Assembly (NCBI GenBank): GCA_025966435.1
Contig: JAICRQ010000018.1
Coordinates: 1-18,101, forward strand
Origin: Anaerolineales bacterium
GTDB taxonomy: Bacteria > Chloroflexota > Anaerolineae > Anaerolineales > Villigracilaceae
Direction: 5' to 3'
DNA: 18,101 bases
Part shown: positions 6,619 to 16,300 of the stretch, piece by piece
How positions within the stretch are numbered: the stretch's first letter is position 1
Layout: each line of letters starts with the position of its first letter
Position numbers and translations under genes: made by a program
The notes under the pieces: model-generated
Told to the model about the DNA's origin: nothing
Database searches by the model: none
Seen by the model: the letters and a program-made list of their open reading frames with translations, nothing else

Positions 6619-7686
6619 ATGAACATTAATTTTGCAATGTGGCGTAAAGCTTCATGGCAGCTAATCAAGATGGAAGACAAGAAAGAGTGGGATTCGCTGG
6701 ATGTCGTTTCCAAGTGGTTGATCGCCACGCGTTCCGCCGTCACATTGGTGACCGTGTATTCCTGTGTGATTGCAGGCCTGCTTGCCTGGCGTGATGGAAA
6801 TTTTTCCTGGATTCCCTTCCTCATTCTCACGATCGGTTTATTCATTGCCCATGGCACAAATAATATCCTCAATGATTACACCGATTACTCACGCGGCGTG
6901 GACAAGGATAATTACTTCCGCACGCAGTACGGAGTGCATCCGCTCGTGCAGGGCTTCTTTACGAAACCCCAGCAAATCCGCTGGTTCCTGATCAGCGGGC
7001 TTCTCGCAAGCCTGGCGGGGATCTATGCGTTGGTTGCTACGAATTTCCACCCCTATGTGATCGGCTTATTTGCGTTCGGGGCGTTGGTCCTGCTTGCGTA
7101 CACGTATCCGTTCAAGTACTGGGGGCTGGGCGAGTTCGCCATTTTCCTGATCTGGGGTCCGATCATGATCGGTGGTGTGTATCTTGTCATGGCGTTGATC
7201 AAAGGCGGGGATCTCAGCAACCTCTGGAACGTGGTGCTGGCAGGGATTCCTTATGGTCTTGGTGTTGCCAGCATCAATATTGCCAAGCATATCGACAAGC
7301 ATGACGACGATAAGTCCAAAGGTGTTGGCACATTTCCCGTGAGAGTAGGGGAGTCCTTTGCGCGTCGTGTCGATCAGGTTGCGGTCATCCTGATCTATGT
7401 CATTATCGCTTACTTGGTTTTTGTGCCGCGCTACTTTACACCTGTGATGCTGATCGTCTTCCTCGCGTTCAGACACGCGTGGAATGCCGTCAAGCTTCTC
7501 AATAACCCGCGCCCGGCAAACCCGCCGCCAGGGTACCCTGCCTGGCCCACCTGGTTTTCAGCGGTCACATTCTTCCATAACCGTCAATTTGGCGGCTGGC
7601 TGATCCTTGGCTTGATCGTTGACACGCTCTTGCACGTAATCCCATTTACGGCAGCGCTGATCGCTCGTTACTGGCCCCCGATGTAG
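6619..7686 (+). CDS. UbiA-family prenyltransferase (paralogue 2)
   Basis: A 355-residue polytopic membrane protein clearly paralogous to the product of 3740-4768. Motif 1 is NDYTDYSRGVD followed by YGVHPLV, and motif 2 is DKHDDDKSKGVGTFPVRVGE. Both copies share the N-terminal WDS-DV--KWLI-TR segment and the C-terminal Pro-rich NPRPANPPPGYPAWPTWF arm. The frame is open 45 codons further upstream, but AAAGGAG at 6606-6612 with a 6-bp gap to the ATG at 6619 and the family N-terminus favour this start. The gene diverges from the operon carrying paralogue 1, with its own promoter matching that of the P450. Keeping two diverged copies suggests two different acceptors or two sequential prenylations. 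Its 3' end overlaps the opposing gene by 41 bp, and the stop is followed by three more in-frame TAG codons. Confidence 0.88.
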   Translation: MNINFAMWRKASWQLIKMEDKKEWDSLDVVSKWLIATRSAVTLVTVYSCVIAGLLAWRDGNFSWIPFLILTIGLFIAHGTNNILNDYTDYSRGVDKDNYFRTQYGVHPLVQGFFTKPQQIRWFLISGLLASLAGIYALVATNFHPYVIGLFAFGALVLLAYTYPFKYWGLGEFAIFLIWGPIMIGGVYLVMALIKGGDLSNLWNVVLAGIPYGLGVASINIAKHIDKHDDDKSKGVGTFPVRVGESFARRVDQVAVILIYVIIAYLVFVPRYFTPVMLIVFLAFRHAWNAVKLLNNPRPANPPPGYPAWPTWFSAVTFFHNRQFGGWLILGLIVDTLLHVIPFTAALIARYWPPM

Positions 7687-8485
7687 TAGTAGTAGGCGGA
7701 TTATCATCCCGCCCTACATGGATATCTTTGACTTCCAGCCACGCGGGTTCGGGGTTCGCCAGGACTCCGAACCCGATCTTGCCCTCCGGGGTAAATGCTG
7801 CGTACTGGTTATCGATCCAGATCACCAAACCCAGCGGGGGATGTGGACTTATACGTGACTCAAATATTTGTGTATCATCCACTGAGAATAAGACTTCGTT
7901 CTCGTGCCAATCGAGCTGGTATCTGTGCCATTGCGTGACGTCCATACTCAGGCGGATTCCAGCTTCCTCGATCACCTTTCCCATGAATCGTCTCGTCATC
8001 GTACGTGAGAAGGGGAGCGCTAGCCCGGCAGGAATCAACAGTGGATGAAATTTTGGCGAACGAAAGGTCTGCGCGAGAAATCCATTGGCAGCTACTCCGC
8101 GCTGCGTAGTCGAAGCATCGCGAAACGACAAATAACTTTCCTTCGAAGCTCCAAAAAACCATACAGCGTTCGGCAGAGTCGGCAAACGAAATGGATCGCC
8201 TCCAAACCCCAAAGACAACCCAAAGGGATCGTTCCACAATCCGAATCCCCATGTGCCGGGAATTGCGTCGCTAGAGGCACGCGCCGATAATCTCAACTGG
8301 ATCGGATACCGGAGTGGAAATCGACCTCTCGAAGTCTTCGCATAGTCATCAAGCTGTGCGAGACGATATGTATCGGAGGCACCTGCGGGGATTGACAAAC
8401 GATACGCCTTGAGGCGACTATCCTGCGAAATTTCCTCCACCTGCGCGCCGCTTGTAAAGCGTGGAATTAGTTTCGTGTAAGCCAT
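7646..8485 (-). CDS. LamG/concanavalin-like beta-sandwich protein, unknown function
   Basis: About 279 residues, rich in beta-strand patterns and aromatic residues. It contains stretches such as WGFGLWNDPFGLSLGF, WHRYQLDWHENEVLFSVDD and PLGLVIWIDNQYAAF, which recall the lectin-like jelly-roll fold of GH16 and LamG proteins. The GH16 catalytic signature (ExDxE) is not seen, so it is more likely a binding or structural protein. No signal peptide is evident. The frame is open to 8521, but the ATG at 8485 (MAYTKLIPRF) gives less overlap with the preceding gene (19 bp) and was chosen. The C-terminal tail PPTTTTSGASNERSALP lies over the end of the UbiA 2 gene and looks unstructured. Its function and its relation to either neighbourhood are unknown. 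Confidence 0.7.
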   Translation of the reverse strand: MAYTKLIPRFTSGAQVEEISQDSRLKAYRLSIPAGASDTYRLAQLDDYAKTSRGRFPLRYPIQLRLSARASSDAIPGTWGFGLWNDPFGLSLGFGGDPFRLPTLPNAVWFFGASKESYLSFRDASTTQRGVAANGFLAQTFRSPKFHPLLIPAGLALPFSRTMTRRFMGKVIEEAGIRLSMDVTQWHRYQLDWHENEVLFSVDDTQIFESRISPHPPLGLVIWIDNQYAAFTPEGKIGFGVLANPEPAWLEVKDIHVGRDDNPPTTTTSGASNERSALP

Positions 8486-8718
8486 CTTCGCCCGAGAGTC
8501 AGCACTCCGATCACGACCCATACTGCGTTAAGTCCTGTGGTTGCATAAGCGCCCAACGCAAGCGTATAGATGACCAACAAGGTGCCTGCAAAAATATTTA
8601 TGCCCTGATACAACAGCGAATCGCCCTCCGTCTTTTTTGCAGAGACCAGCGCATATGCAAGGAGATAGAGGATCGATCCTGTCCAGCCGAGGATATTGAT
8701 GAGGGAATGAGCATTCAT
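8467..8718 (-). CDS. Small CBU_0592-like membrane protein
   Basis: An 83-residue protein with two or three hydrophobic helices: INILGWTGSILYLLAYALVS, INIFAGTLLVIYTLAL and LNAVWVVIGVLTL. The pattern LGWTGS-LYL-AY near the N-terminus and a later AVWVVIG helix match the CBU_0592-like family of small bacterial membrane proteins, whose function is unknown. The gene overlaps the start of the downstream LamG-like gene by 19 bp, suggesting cotranscription. No clear Shine-Dalgarno precedes the ATG. Instead an eight-codon frame at 8715-8741 ends in TTATGA across the start, which may provide coupling. Confidence 0.7.
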   Translation of the reverse strand: MNAHSLINILGWTGSILYLLAYALVSAKKTEGDSLLYQGINIFAGTLLVIYTLALGAYATTGLNAVWVVIGVLTLGRRWLTRN

Positions 8719-8741
8719 AAATTATAGAAAAAGTCTATCAT
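8715..8741 (-). other. Possible eight-codon leader ORF coupled to the CBU_0592-like gene
   Basis: Read on the minus strand, ATG-ATA-GAC opens a frame encoding MIDFFYNL. Its stop TGA overlaps the ATG of the next gene as ATGA, and TAGGAAAG lies just upstream as a ribosome site. Such short frames arise easily by chance. The support is the good ribosome site here and its absence at the downstream gene. Confidence 0.25.
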
Positions 8742-8901
8742 CTTTCCTAAAATTAGAAAGAACAACGCGTGCTTAGAGATGAACATTTATCTTCTTGTAG
8801 AACATGAATTTAGCCAACATCCTGTATTATGGCACGTTTTCCATTTGATCAAAAGGTTTTTCATAACAAATTTCTGCGTGTCTGCGGGTAAAATTCCTTT
8901 C
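8719..8901. other. Divergent intergenic region, no gene seen
   Basis: 183 bp between the small membrane protein and mtnA. An open frame enters mtnA from 8779, but its translation is unlike any MtnA N-terminus. For the minus strand, CATAAT (8826-8831) with TTGATC 15 bp upstream (8847-8852) is a weak promoter candidate. For the plus strand, TAAAAT at 8889-8894 lies 7 bp before the mtnA ATG, with no recognisable -35. Confidence 0.4.
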
Positions 8902-9948
8902 ATGAGAACTGTATTTTGGGAAGATAACCAGTTAAAGATGATCGACCAGCGCATTCTGCCGGGCCGCTTTGAGGTCGTGTCGTTCCAGGATCATGTTTCG
9001 GTGGCGCGGGCGATCAAGGATATGGTCGTGCGCGGCGCGCCGGCGATCGGCGCCGCTGCGGCCTTTGGGCTTGCGCTGGCGGGATATGAATCAAAGGCAG
9101 GTTCGAGCCACGAATTGCTGAGTGATTTACGATCCGCATCCGATACGCTGAAATCTGCGCGTCCGACGGCCGTAAATTTAGCCTGGGCAGTGGACCGGGT
9201 CATGTGGATTGCCGAGCAGACCAGGGACGAACGCGGCGTGGATGACTTGCGTCAATTGATCGTGGATGCCGCGCAACGTATCGCCGATGAAGATGTAGAA
9301 ATCAATAAACGGATGGCAGAATATGGCGCGGCATTGATCAATGACGGTGACACGGTCATTCATCACTGTAATACGGGTGCGCTGGCAACCGTGGATTGGG
9401 GAACGGCCTTAGGTGTGATCCGTACAGCGCACGAGCAGGGGAAAAAGATTCACGTGCTTGTGGATGAAACCCGTCCGCGTTTACAGGGTGCGCGTCTCAC
9501 TGCCTGGGAACTCGATCAGTACGGGATTCCCTACGAAATTATCAGCGACAACATGGCGGGATACTTTCTCAAAGCAGGCAGAGCGCAGAAAGTCCTCTTC
9601 GGCGCGGATCGCGTCGCGGCGAACGGTGACGTGGCGAACAAGATTGGGACATATATGCTTTCTTTAGCTGCGCATGATAATGGCGTCCCGGCATATGCCG
9701 TCGTTCCTACTTCGACCGTGGATCTTTCTCTCGAACACGGCGACTTGATCCCGATCGAGGAACGTGACCCGCAAGAGGTGCTCGGGATTCAATTCCAGGG
9801 TGAGCAGGTTGCACCCATCGAGGCGGAGGCACGCAATATCGCTTTCGATGTCACGCCGAATCGTCTGATCAGCGGTATTGTGACCGAGAACGGTGTGGTC
9901 CATCCACCGTTTGAAACGAACCTGAAAAAGGTTGTGTTAGGCGAGTAG
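8902..9948 (+). CDS. mtnA: S-methyl-5-thioribose-1-phosphate isomerase
   Basis: A 348-residue protein, normal for MtnA, which converts 5-methylthioribose-1-phosphate to 5-methylthioribulose-1-phosphate in cytosolic methionine salvage. Visible motifs are VVRGAPAIGAAAAFG near residue 45, HHCNTGALATVDWGTALG with the catalytic Cys156, VDETRPRLQGARLTAWEL, and FGADRVAANGDVANKIGTY with the catalytic Asp236. The cysteine and aspartate distinguish it from the related eIF2B regulatory subunits. The frame extends 41 codons upstream, but MRTVFWEDNQLKMIDQR is the family start. No Shine-Dalgarno is evident there, and a TAAAAT 7 bp upstream would allow a leaderless message. The M50 gene follows after 4 bp. 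Other salvage genes (mtnP, mtnK, mtnB-D) are not in the window. Confidence 0.95.
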   Translation: MRTVFWEDNQLKMIDQRILPGRFEVVSFQDHVSVARAIKDMVVRGAPAIGAAAAFGLALAGYESKAGSSHELLSDLRSASDTLKSARPTAVNLAWAVDRVMWIAEQTRDERGVDDLRQLIVDAAQRIADEDVEINKRMAEYGAALINDGDTVIHHCNTGALATVDWGTALGVIRTAHEQGKKIHVLVDETRPRLQGARLTAWELDQYGIPYEIISDNMAGYFLKAGRAQKVLFGADRVAANGDVANKIGTYMLSLAAHDNGVPAYAVVPTSTVDLSLEHGDLIPIEERDPQEVLGIQFQGEQVAPIEAEARNIAFDVTPNRLISGIVTENGVVHPPFETNLKKVVLGE

Positions 9949-9952
9949 GATT

Positions 9953-10705
9953 ATGTTTCTTTTCCAAGTCCCTCCACCCACACGTTATGATTTGCGCTTC
10001 AACCTTGCCGGGTTTCCCGTTCGAGTGCATCCACTCTTCTGGTTGATCGCCGTACTTCTTGGATATTCCTCCGGCAACATTCTCCAGATTTTGATTTGGG
10101 TTCTGGTGGTTTTTATATCCATTCTCGTGCACGAGCTCGGTCACGCACTGGCGTTCCGCCGCTACGGGCTATCCTCACAGATCGTCCTTCACTTTGCAGG
10201 CGGCTTGACCGTTCCTGAGTCCACGCTATGGGGCAGTCGCTGGGCAAATGTCGCGTTGGGACCAAACCAGAATATTTTCATCTCTCTTGCTGGTCCCGGC
10301 GCGGGGTTTATACTTGCCGCGGCGGCGATCGTCGGGGTCATTCTAGCTGGCGGAGAGATTATTATGACCAGATTGCTGGGGTTTATCCCTATTCCTGGAT
10401 TAGCACTGCTCCCATTCGGCGGGAACCTTTTAAACATGTTTGTGACCGCTTTGCTCTGGGTAAACATCTTCTGGGGCTTGATCAACCTTTTGCCTGTCTA
10501 TCCACTGGATGGAGGCAACGTGGCACGGAATGTGCTCGTGCAGGTTGACCCAGTGGACGGTGTGCGCAAATCATTGTGGGTGTCTGTGATCGCCGGTGCC
10601 TTGATCGCCATCGTGGCATTCTTCTTTCTGGGCAGTCTCTATATGGCTATTTTGTTTGGGATTTTGGCATTTCAAAGCTATCAATCTTTGCAAGCTCGCT
10701 TTTGA
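9953..10705 (+). CDS. M50 (site-2 protease-like) membrane metalloprotease
   Basis: 250 residues with about five to six membrane helices. The zinc site HELGH is at residues 60-64 inside a hydrophobic helix (ILVHELGHALAF). The second M50 motif, NLLPVYPLDGG at 178-188, supplies the zinc-binding Asp186. A short GPGAGF segment at about 114-119 completes the SpoIVFB-like form. No PDZ or CBS domain is present; it is the compact core. Such enzymes cut membrane-spanning substrates such as anti-sigma factors or membrane-bound regulators. TAGGA lies 5 bp before the ATG, and only 4 bp separate it from mtnA, so the two are coexpressed. A strong hairpin starts immediately after its stop. The substrate is unknown; the nearby membrane-anchored HTH-STAND protein is a speculative candidate. 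Confidence 0.88.
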   Translation: MFLFQVPPPTRYDLRFNLAGFPVRVHPLFWLIAVLLGYSSGNILQILIWVLVVFISILVHELGHALAFRRYGLSSQIVLHFAGGLTVPESTLWGSRWANVALGPNQNIFISLAGPGAGFILAAAAIVGVILAGGEIIMTRLLGFIPIPGLALLPFGGNLLNMFVTALLWVNIFWGLINLLPVYPLDGGNVARNVLVQVDPVDGVRKSLWVSVIAGALIAIVAFFFLGSLYMAILFGILAFQSYQSLQARF

Positions 10706-10748
10706 ATAACGAATTACCCAGCAGCTCAACTGCGGGGTAATTCGTTAT
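10706..10748 (+). terminator. Strong hairpin after the mtnA-M50 pair
   Basis: A perfect 14-bp stem (arms 10706-10719 and 10735-10748) plus, after one A/G mismatch, a further 4-bp GCAG/CTGC stem closes a CTCAA loop. It begins one base after the M50 stop codon and is followed by CTTTCT. The T-run is weak, so it may act as an mRNA-stabilising 3' end as well as a terminator. Confidence 0.75.
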
Positions 10749-10753
10749 CTTTC

Positions 10754-10782
10754 TAGACAATACAGAAGTGACATGATAAACT
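10754..10782 (+). promoter_or_regulatory. Candidate promoter of the adenosine kinase-SAH hydrolase operon
   Basis: TAGACA at 10754-10759 and TAAACT at 10777-10782 are separated by exactly 17 bp. The match to consensus is 5 of 6 and 4 of 6. Transcription would start near 10789, giving a leader of about 86 bases before the ATG at 10875. It lies just after the strong hairpin ending the previous transcript. Confidence 0.45.
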
Positions 10783-10796
10783 TTTGCGGTTGAATT

Positions 10797-10823
10797 GGCG
10801 TGGCGCCCGTCGCCACGCCTTTT
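10797..10823 (+). terminator. Intrinsic terminator-like hairpin in the kinase leader
   Basis: GGCGTGGCG (10797-10805) pairs perfectly with CGCCACGCC (10811-10819) around a CCCGT loop, followed by TTTTA. It is either a second terminator for the upstream genes or, if the promoter at 10754 is real, a leader attenuator. A second stem, AACGCC-N6-GGCGTT (10841-10858), follows. ACGCC at 10815-10819 could pair with GGCGT at 10853-10857 instead, which would break the first hairpin. Confidence 0.6.
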
Positions 10824-10874
10824 ACTGCGAATACCATCTGAACGCCAGCTATGGCGTTTCGCGCACGAGGTACA

Positions 10875-13209
<2,335 letters not shown>

Positions 13210-13254
13210 GTAGTAATTGGTAAGTGGTAATTGAGGTTAGAGAATTAGAGATTG

Positions 13255-13286
13255 AACCTCGCAGACCATGGTCTGCGAGGTTTTTT
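13255..13286 (+). terminator. Intrinsic terminator of the kinase-ahcY operon
   Basis: A perfect 28-bp palindrome (13255-13282, arms AACCTCGCAGACCA and its complement) merges into a six-T run (13281-13286). It ends 27 bp before the end of the convergent giant gene. On the opposite strand there is no T-run after the stem, so it mainly serves the plus strand. Confidence 0.92.
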
Positions 13287-13313
13287 GTTATGTAACTATC
13301 GTGTCCTGAGCTT

Positions 13314-16300
13314 TTATGGCTTGGTTTTGATTACCCCCGCGATGATATCTTTCCTAATCTGTTCCAGATCTGCCTTGACTTTGGCAGAAATCAACTGGTC
13401 CAATTCGTAGAACGGTGCGAGCCCTACCTCACTTGTCTCCAGTGTTCCTATGTGCACCCCGCCAGTAAATTTTCCCTCCTCTATGGCTTTGACCGCCTCA
13501 ACCACGCTGACCTCATAATGCTTCACAATGCTCGTCAGAACAATGTTCTTATATTCCGGGTAGGTGATCGCCCAATCAGTATCGACCCCAATAATATAAG
13601 AATCATTGTGGGCCTTCACTGCATATAAAGTCCCTCCGCCGACACCGGTCCCCGCAACAGGCAGGATAACATCTGCACCCTGAATTAACAGTTGCTGCGT
13701 GATTTCTCTGCCTTCGGCAGCGCAGCAGAAATCGCCAACAAAGAGACCCTCGTGTTTCGTTACGTCCCAGCCAAGCAGCTCCACATCCGTTCCATTCTTT
13801 TTGTTGTAATGTCGAATGCCAAGAGCAAAGCCATCCATGAAGTCGGTGACAGGAGGAATACCAATGCCGCCAAAGACGCCAACTTTTCCTGTTTTTGTCA
13901 CAGAAGCAGCCGTATATCCTGCCAGAAACGCGGCCTGATCTGTGGCATAGTTTTGCATCCAGATATTTTCCAGAGGCTGTTCGTATTCAAGATCTATTAG
14001 AAATTTTTGATCCGGGTTTGATTCGGCTGCAACCCGGATTGCATCCGCCATCGAGAATAGTCCGACAATAAGGTCGCAGTCGCCTCTCAAGAATTCATTG
14101 ATATTCTTCGCAAAGTCAGGCGTGGAAGCCGACTGCAAGACTTTTGTATCCCACCCATATATAATGTTGGCATTTTGCAAGCCTCTATAGATCACTTCAT
14201 TGAAAGACTGGTCATATAACCCGGCGGTGTTTGTCACCTGGCAAACCCTTCCCTGGTCTGTTGCAGGGAAGGGCGTTGTTGTCGAAACCGCTGCTGCAGG
14301 CTCACAAGCCGCCTGCTCCAAGTGCAAATACTTCCGACACTCTTCCGTGGTGAGTGAACGGGTCACCCGAGATTTTGCCAGCGTGACCAGGTCATCGATT
14401 TGCAAAATATAGACATGTACGCCGCTATCACCGCCAGTGACAAGCAGTTTTCCATCAGAGCTGAACAGAATATCGTGAAGGGCTGAGCCATCTCCAAAAA
14501 AAGTGAACAATTCTTCACCCGTGGATGTATCCCATAGTTTTGCCGTGCCGTCCTCGCTGGCTGTGGCAATCCTTGTTCCATCGGGACTAAAAGCGATGGA
14601 AGTGACAGCGCCAATATGACTGCCTAGCGTCAACAATTCCTGACCCGTTGCAGCATCCCAAACTTTTGCTGTGCCGTCCCAACTGGATGTGGCAATGCGT
14701 GTCCCATTTGGTTCAAAGGCGATGGCTGTCACATAGTCCGCGTGACCACGTAGAACCTGTGTTTCATCCCCTGTTGCGATGTCCCATAGGATCGTGTTTC
14801 CGTCCTGACCGCCGGTTCCAAGTATCTTGTCTGCGGGGTCGAAAGCGACAGAAAATACGCTGCCGGAATGCTCCAATGTGAGCAAAGGTGTATTACTGAT
14901 TCTATTGGAAGAAATGTCCCATATCTTTACCCTGTAATCGTGGCTGGCAGTGGCGAGATGTTTGCCGTCTGTTGAAACTGTGATCGCGCTTAGTGCAGCC
15001 GTATGGCCGGATATCACGGCTAATTCTGCGCCTGTTCGCGAATCCCAGACCTTGACATTTCCATCATCGCCTGCGGTAAAGATGCGCAGACCCCCTCGAT
15101 CGAAGACCAGGTCACTGACTGTGCTTTCTGTCTCGGGGAATGTGATCAGTTCGTTGCCGGAGTGTGTATCCCAGATCTTGATCGCTCCCGTTCCATCCAT
15201 CGTTGCAAGGTGATCACCTTCCAAATTTACGGCGATCTGGCCGCTCGAACTATTCGCGGGTATAGTCAGCCATTCGCGCCTCGGGCCGACAACCCACAAC
15301 CTTACTGTGCCATCTCTGCTGCTTGATATGATGTGCTGCCCATCGCGACTGAACTCCAGATCAATGACCTCGCCTGCATGACCAGACAGTCTAAACAGTT
15401 CGTTCCCGGTGGTCACATCCCACACGATGATTTTACGATCCAGGCCGCCTGTGGCGAGGCGAGTGCCATCCGGGCTGAACGCGACTGCGAAAACCAAGTT
15501 TTGATGACCCGCCAGAGTTAGCAATCGCGCTCCGGAAGCCGAATCCCAGAGATATGCCTCGTTTCCACTGATCGTGGCAATTCGTTTCCCGTCTGGGCTA
15601 TATTCCGCCCCGACAACCCACCCCTGGTGGTCTGGCAGGCTAAGGAGTTGTTCACCCGTGGCTGCATCCCAAACGCGGGCAGTGCGGTCGTCGCTGGCTG
15701 TGAGGAGGTGTGTACCTGTGGCGTCAAAAACGGCGCTGCTGACAAAATCGGAATGACCGGGTAAGGCAACCAGTTCTCTGCCTGTCTTTGCCTCCCAGAT
15801 TTTGGGTGTGTTATCTCCGGCGATAGTAGCTAGCCGTGATCCATCCCTATTGAAAGCAATTACGAAATTCGCATCGATTTGACCCGTTAACGGGATCTCT
15901 TTTCCTGTCGCAGCATCAATCATTTTGACAGTGCGATTTGGCATTACGATCGCCAGCCGTTTCCCATCCGGGCTATAGGCAGCAAAAAAGCCATCGAACC
16001 GCAACAACTGCTTGCCTGTTTCCATGTCCCACGTTTTTACCAATCCGTCTGCGGCAGCGCTCACAAATTGAGTACCGTCGGGGCTGAGAGCCACCATCAT
16101 CGGTGCGCCGGGCTCGTGTGCAGGCAGGACAAGTTCTACCCGCGAAGCCTGCACGGCGCGATGCAGCGCATCGTCCGCTTCAATGGTGTAACTCAAACCC
16201 AGTGCTTCCAATGCCAGGAGAATACTGCGCTCCGGATCTACCTCCAAATTGCTGATCGAAGCGGCAGCTAATTCACGCGAGGTTGCAATCCGTTGTTGCG

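Noticed and set aside
3740..7686. Menaquinone (MenA/UbiE) pathway locus
   Set aside because: UbiA plus a UbiE-like methyltransferase invites this reading, but no other men or mqn gene is present. The UbiA paralogues have non-standard motif surroundings, and P450, cupin and SRPBCC genes do not belong to it.
7646..8485. GH16 glycoside hydrolase
   Set aside because: The fold pattern is suggestive but the ExDxE catalytic signature is absent, so no enzymatic call is made.
10789..10874. Known SAH riboswitch upstream of the kinase-ahcY operon
   Set aside because: The conserved core of that class could not be recognised by eye, and the leader is short. Only the generic hairpin description is kept.
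13314..14280. Separate BMP lipoprotein gene with ABC transporter partners
   Set aside because: The frame runs uninterrupted from the WD40 region into the BMP domain, there is no internal signal peptide with lipobox, and no ABC transporter genes are in the window.
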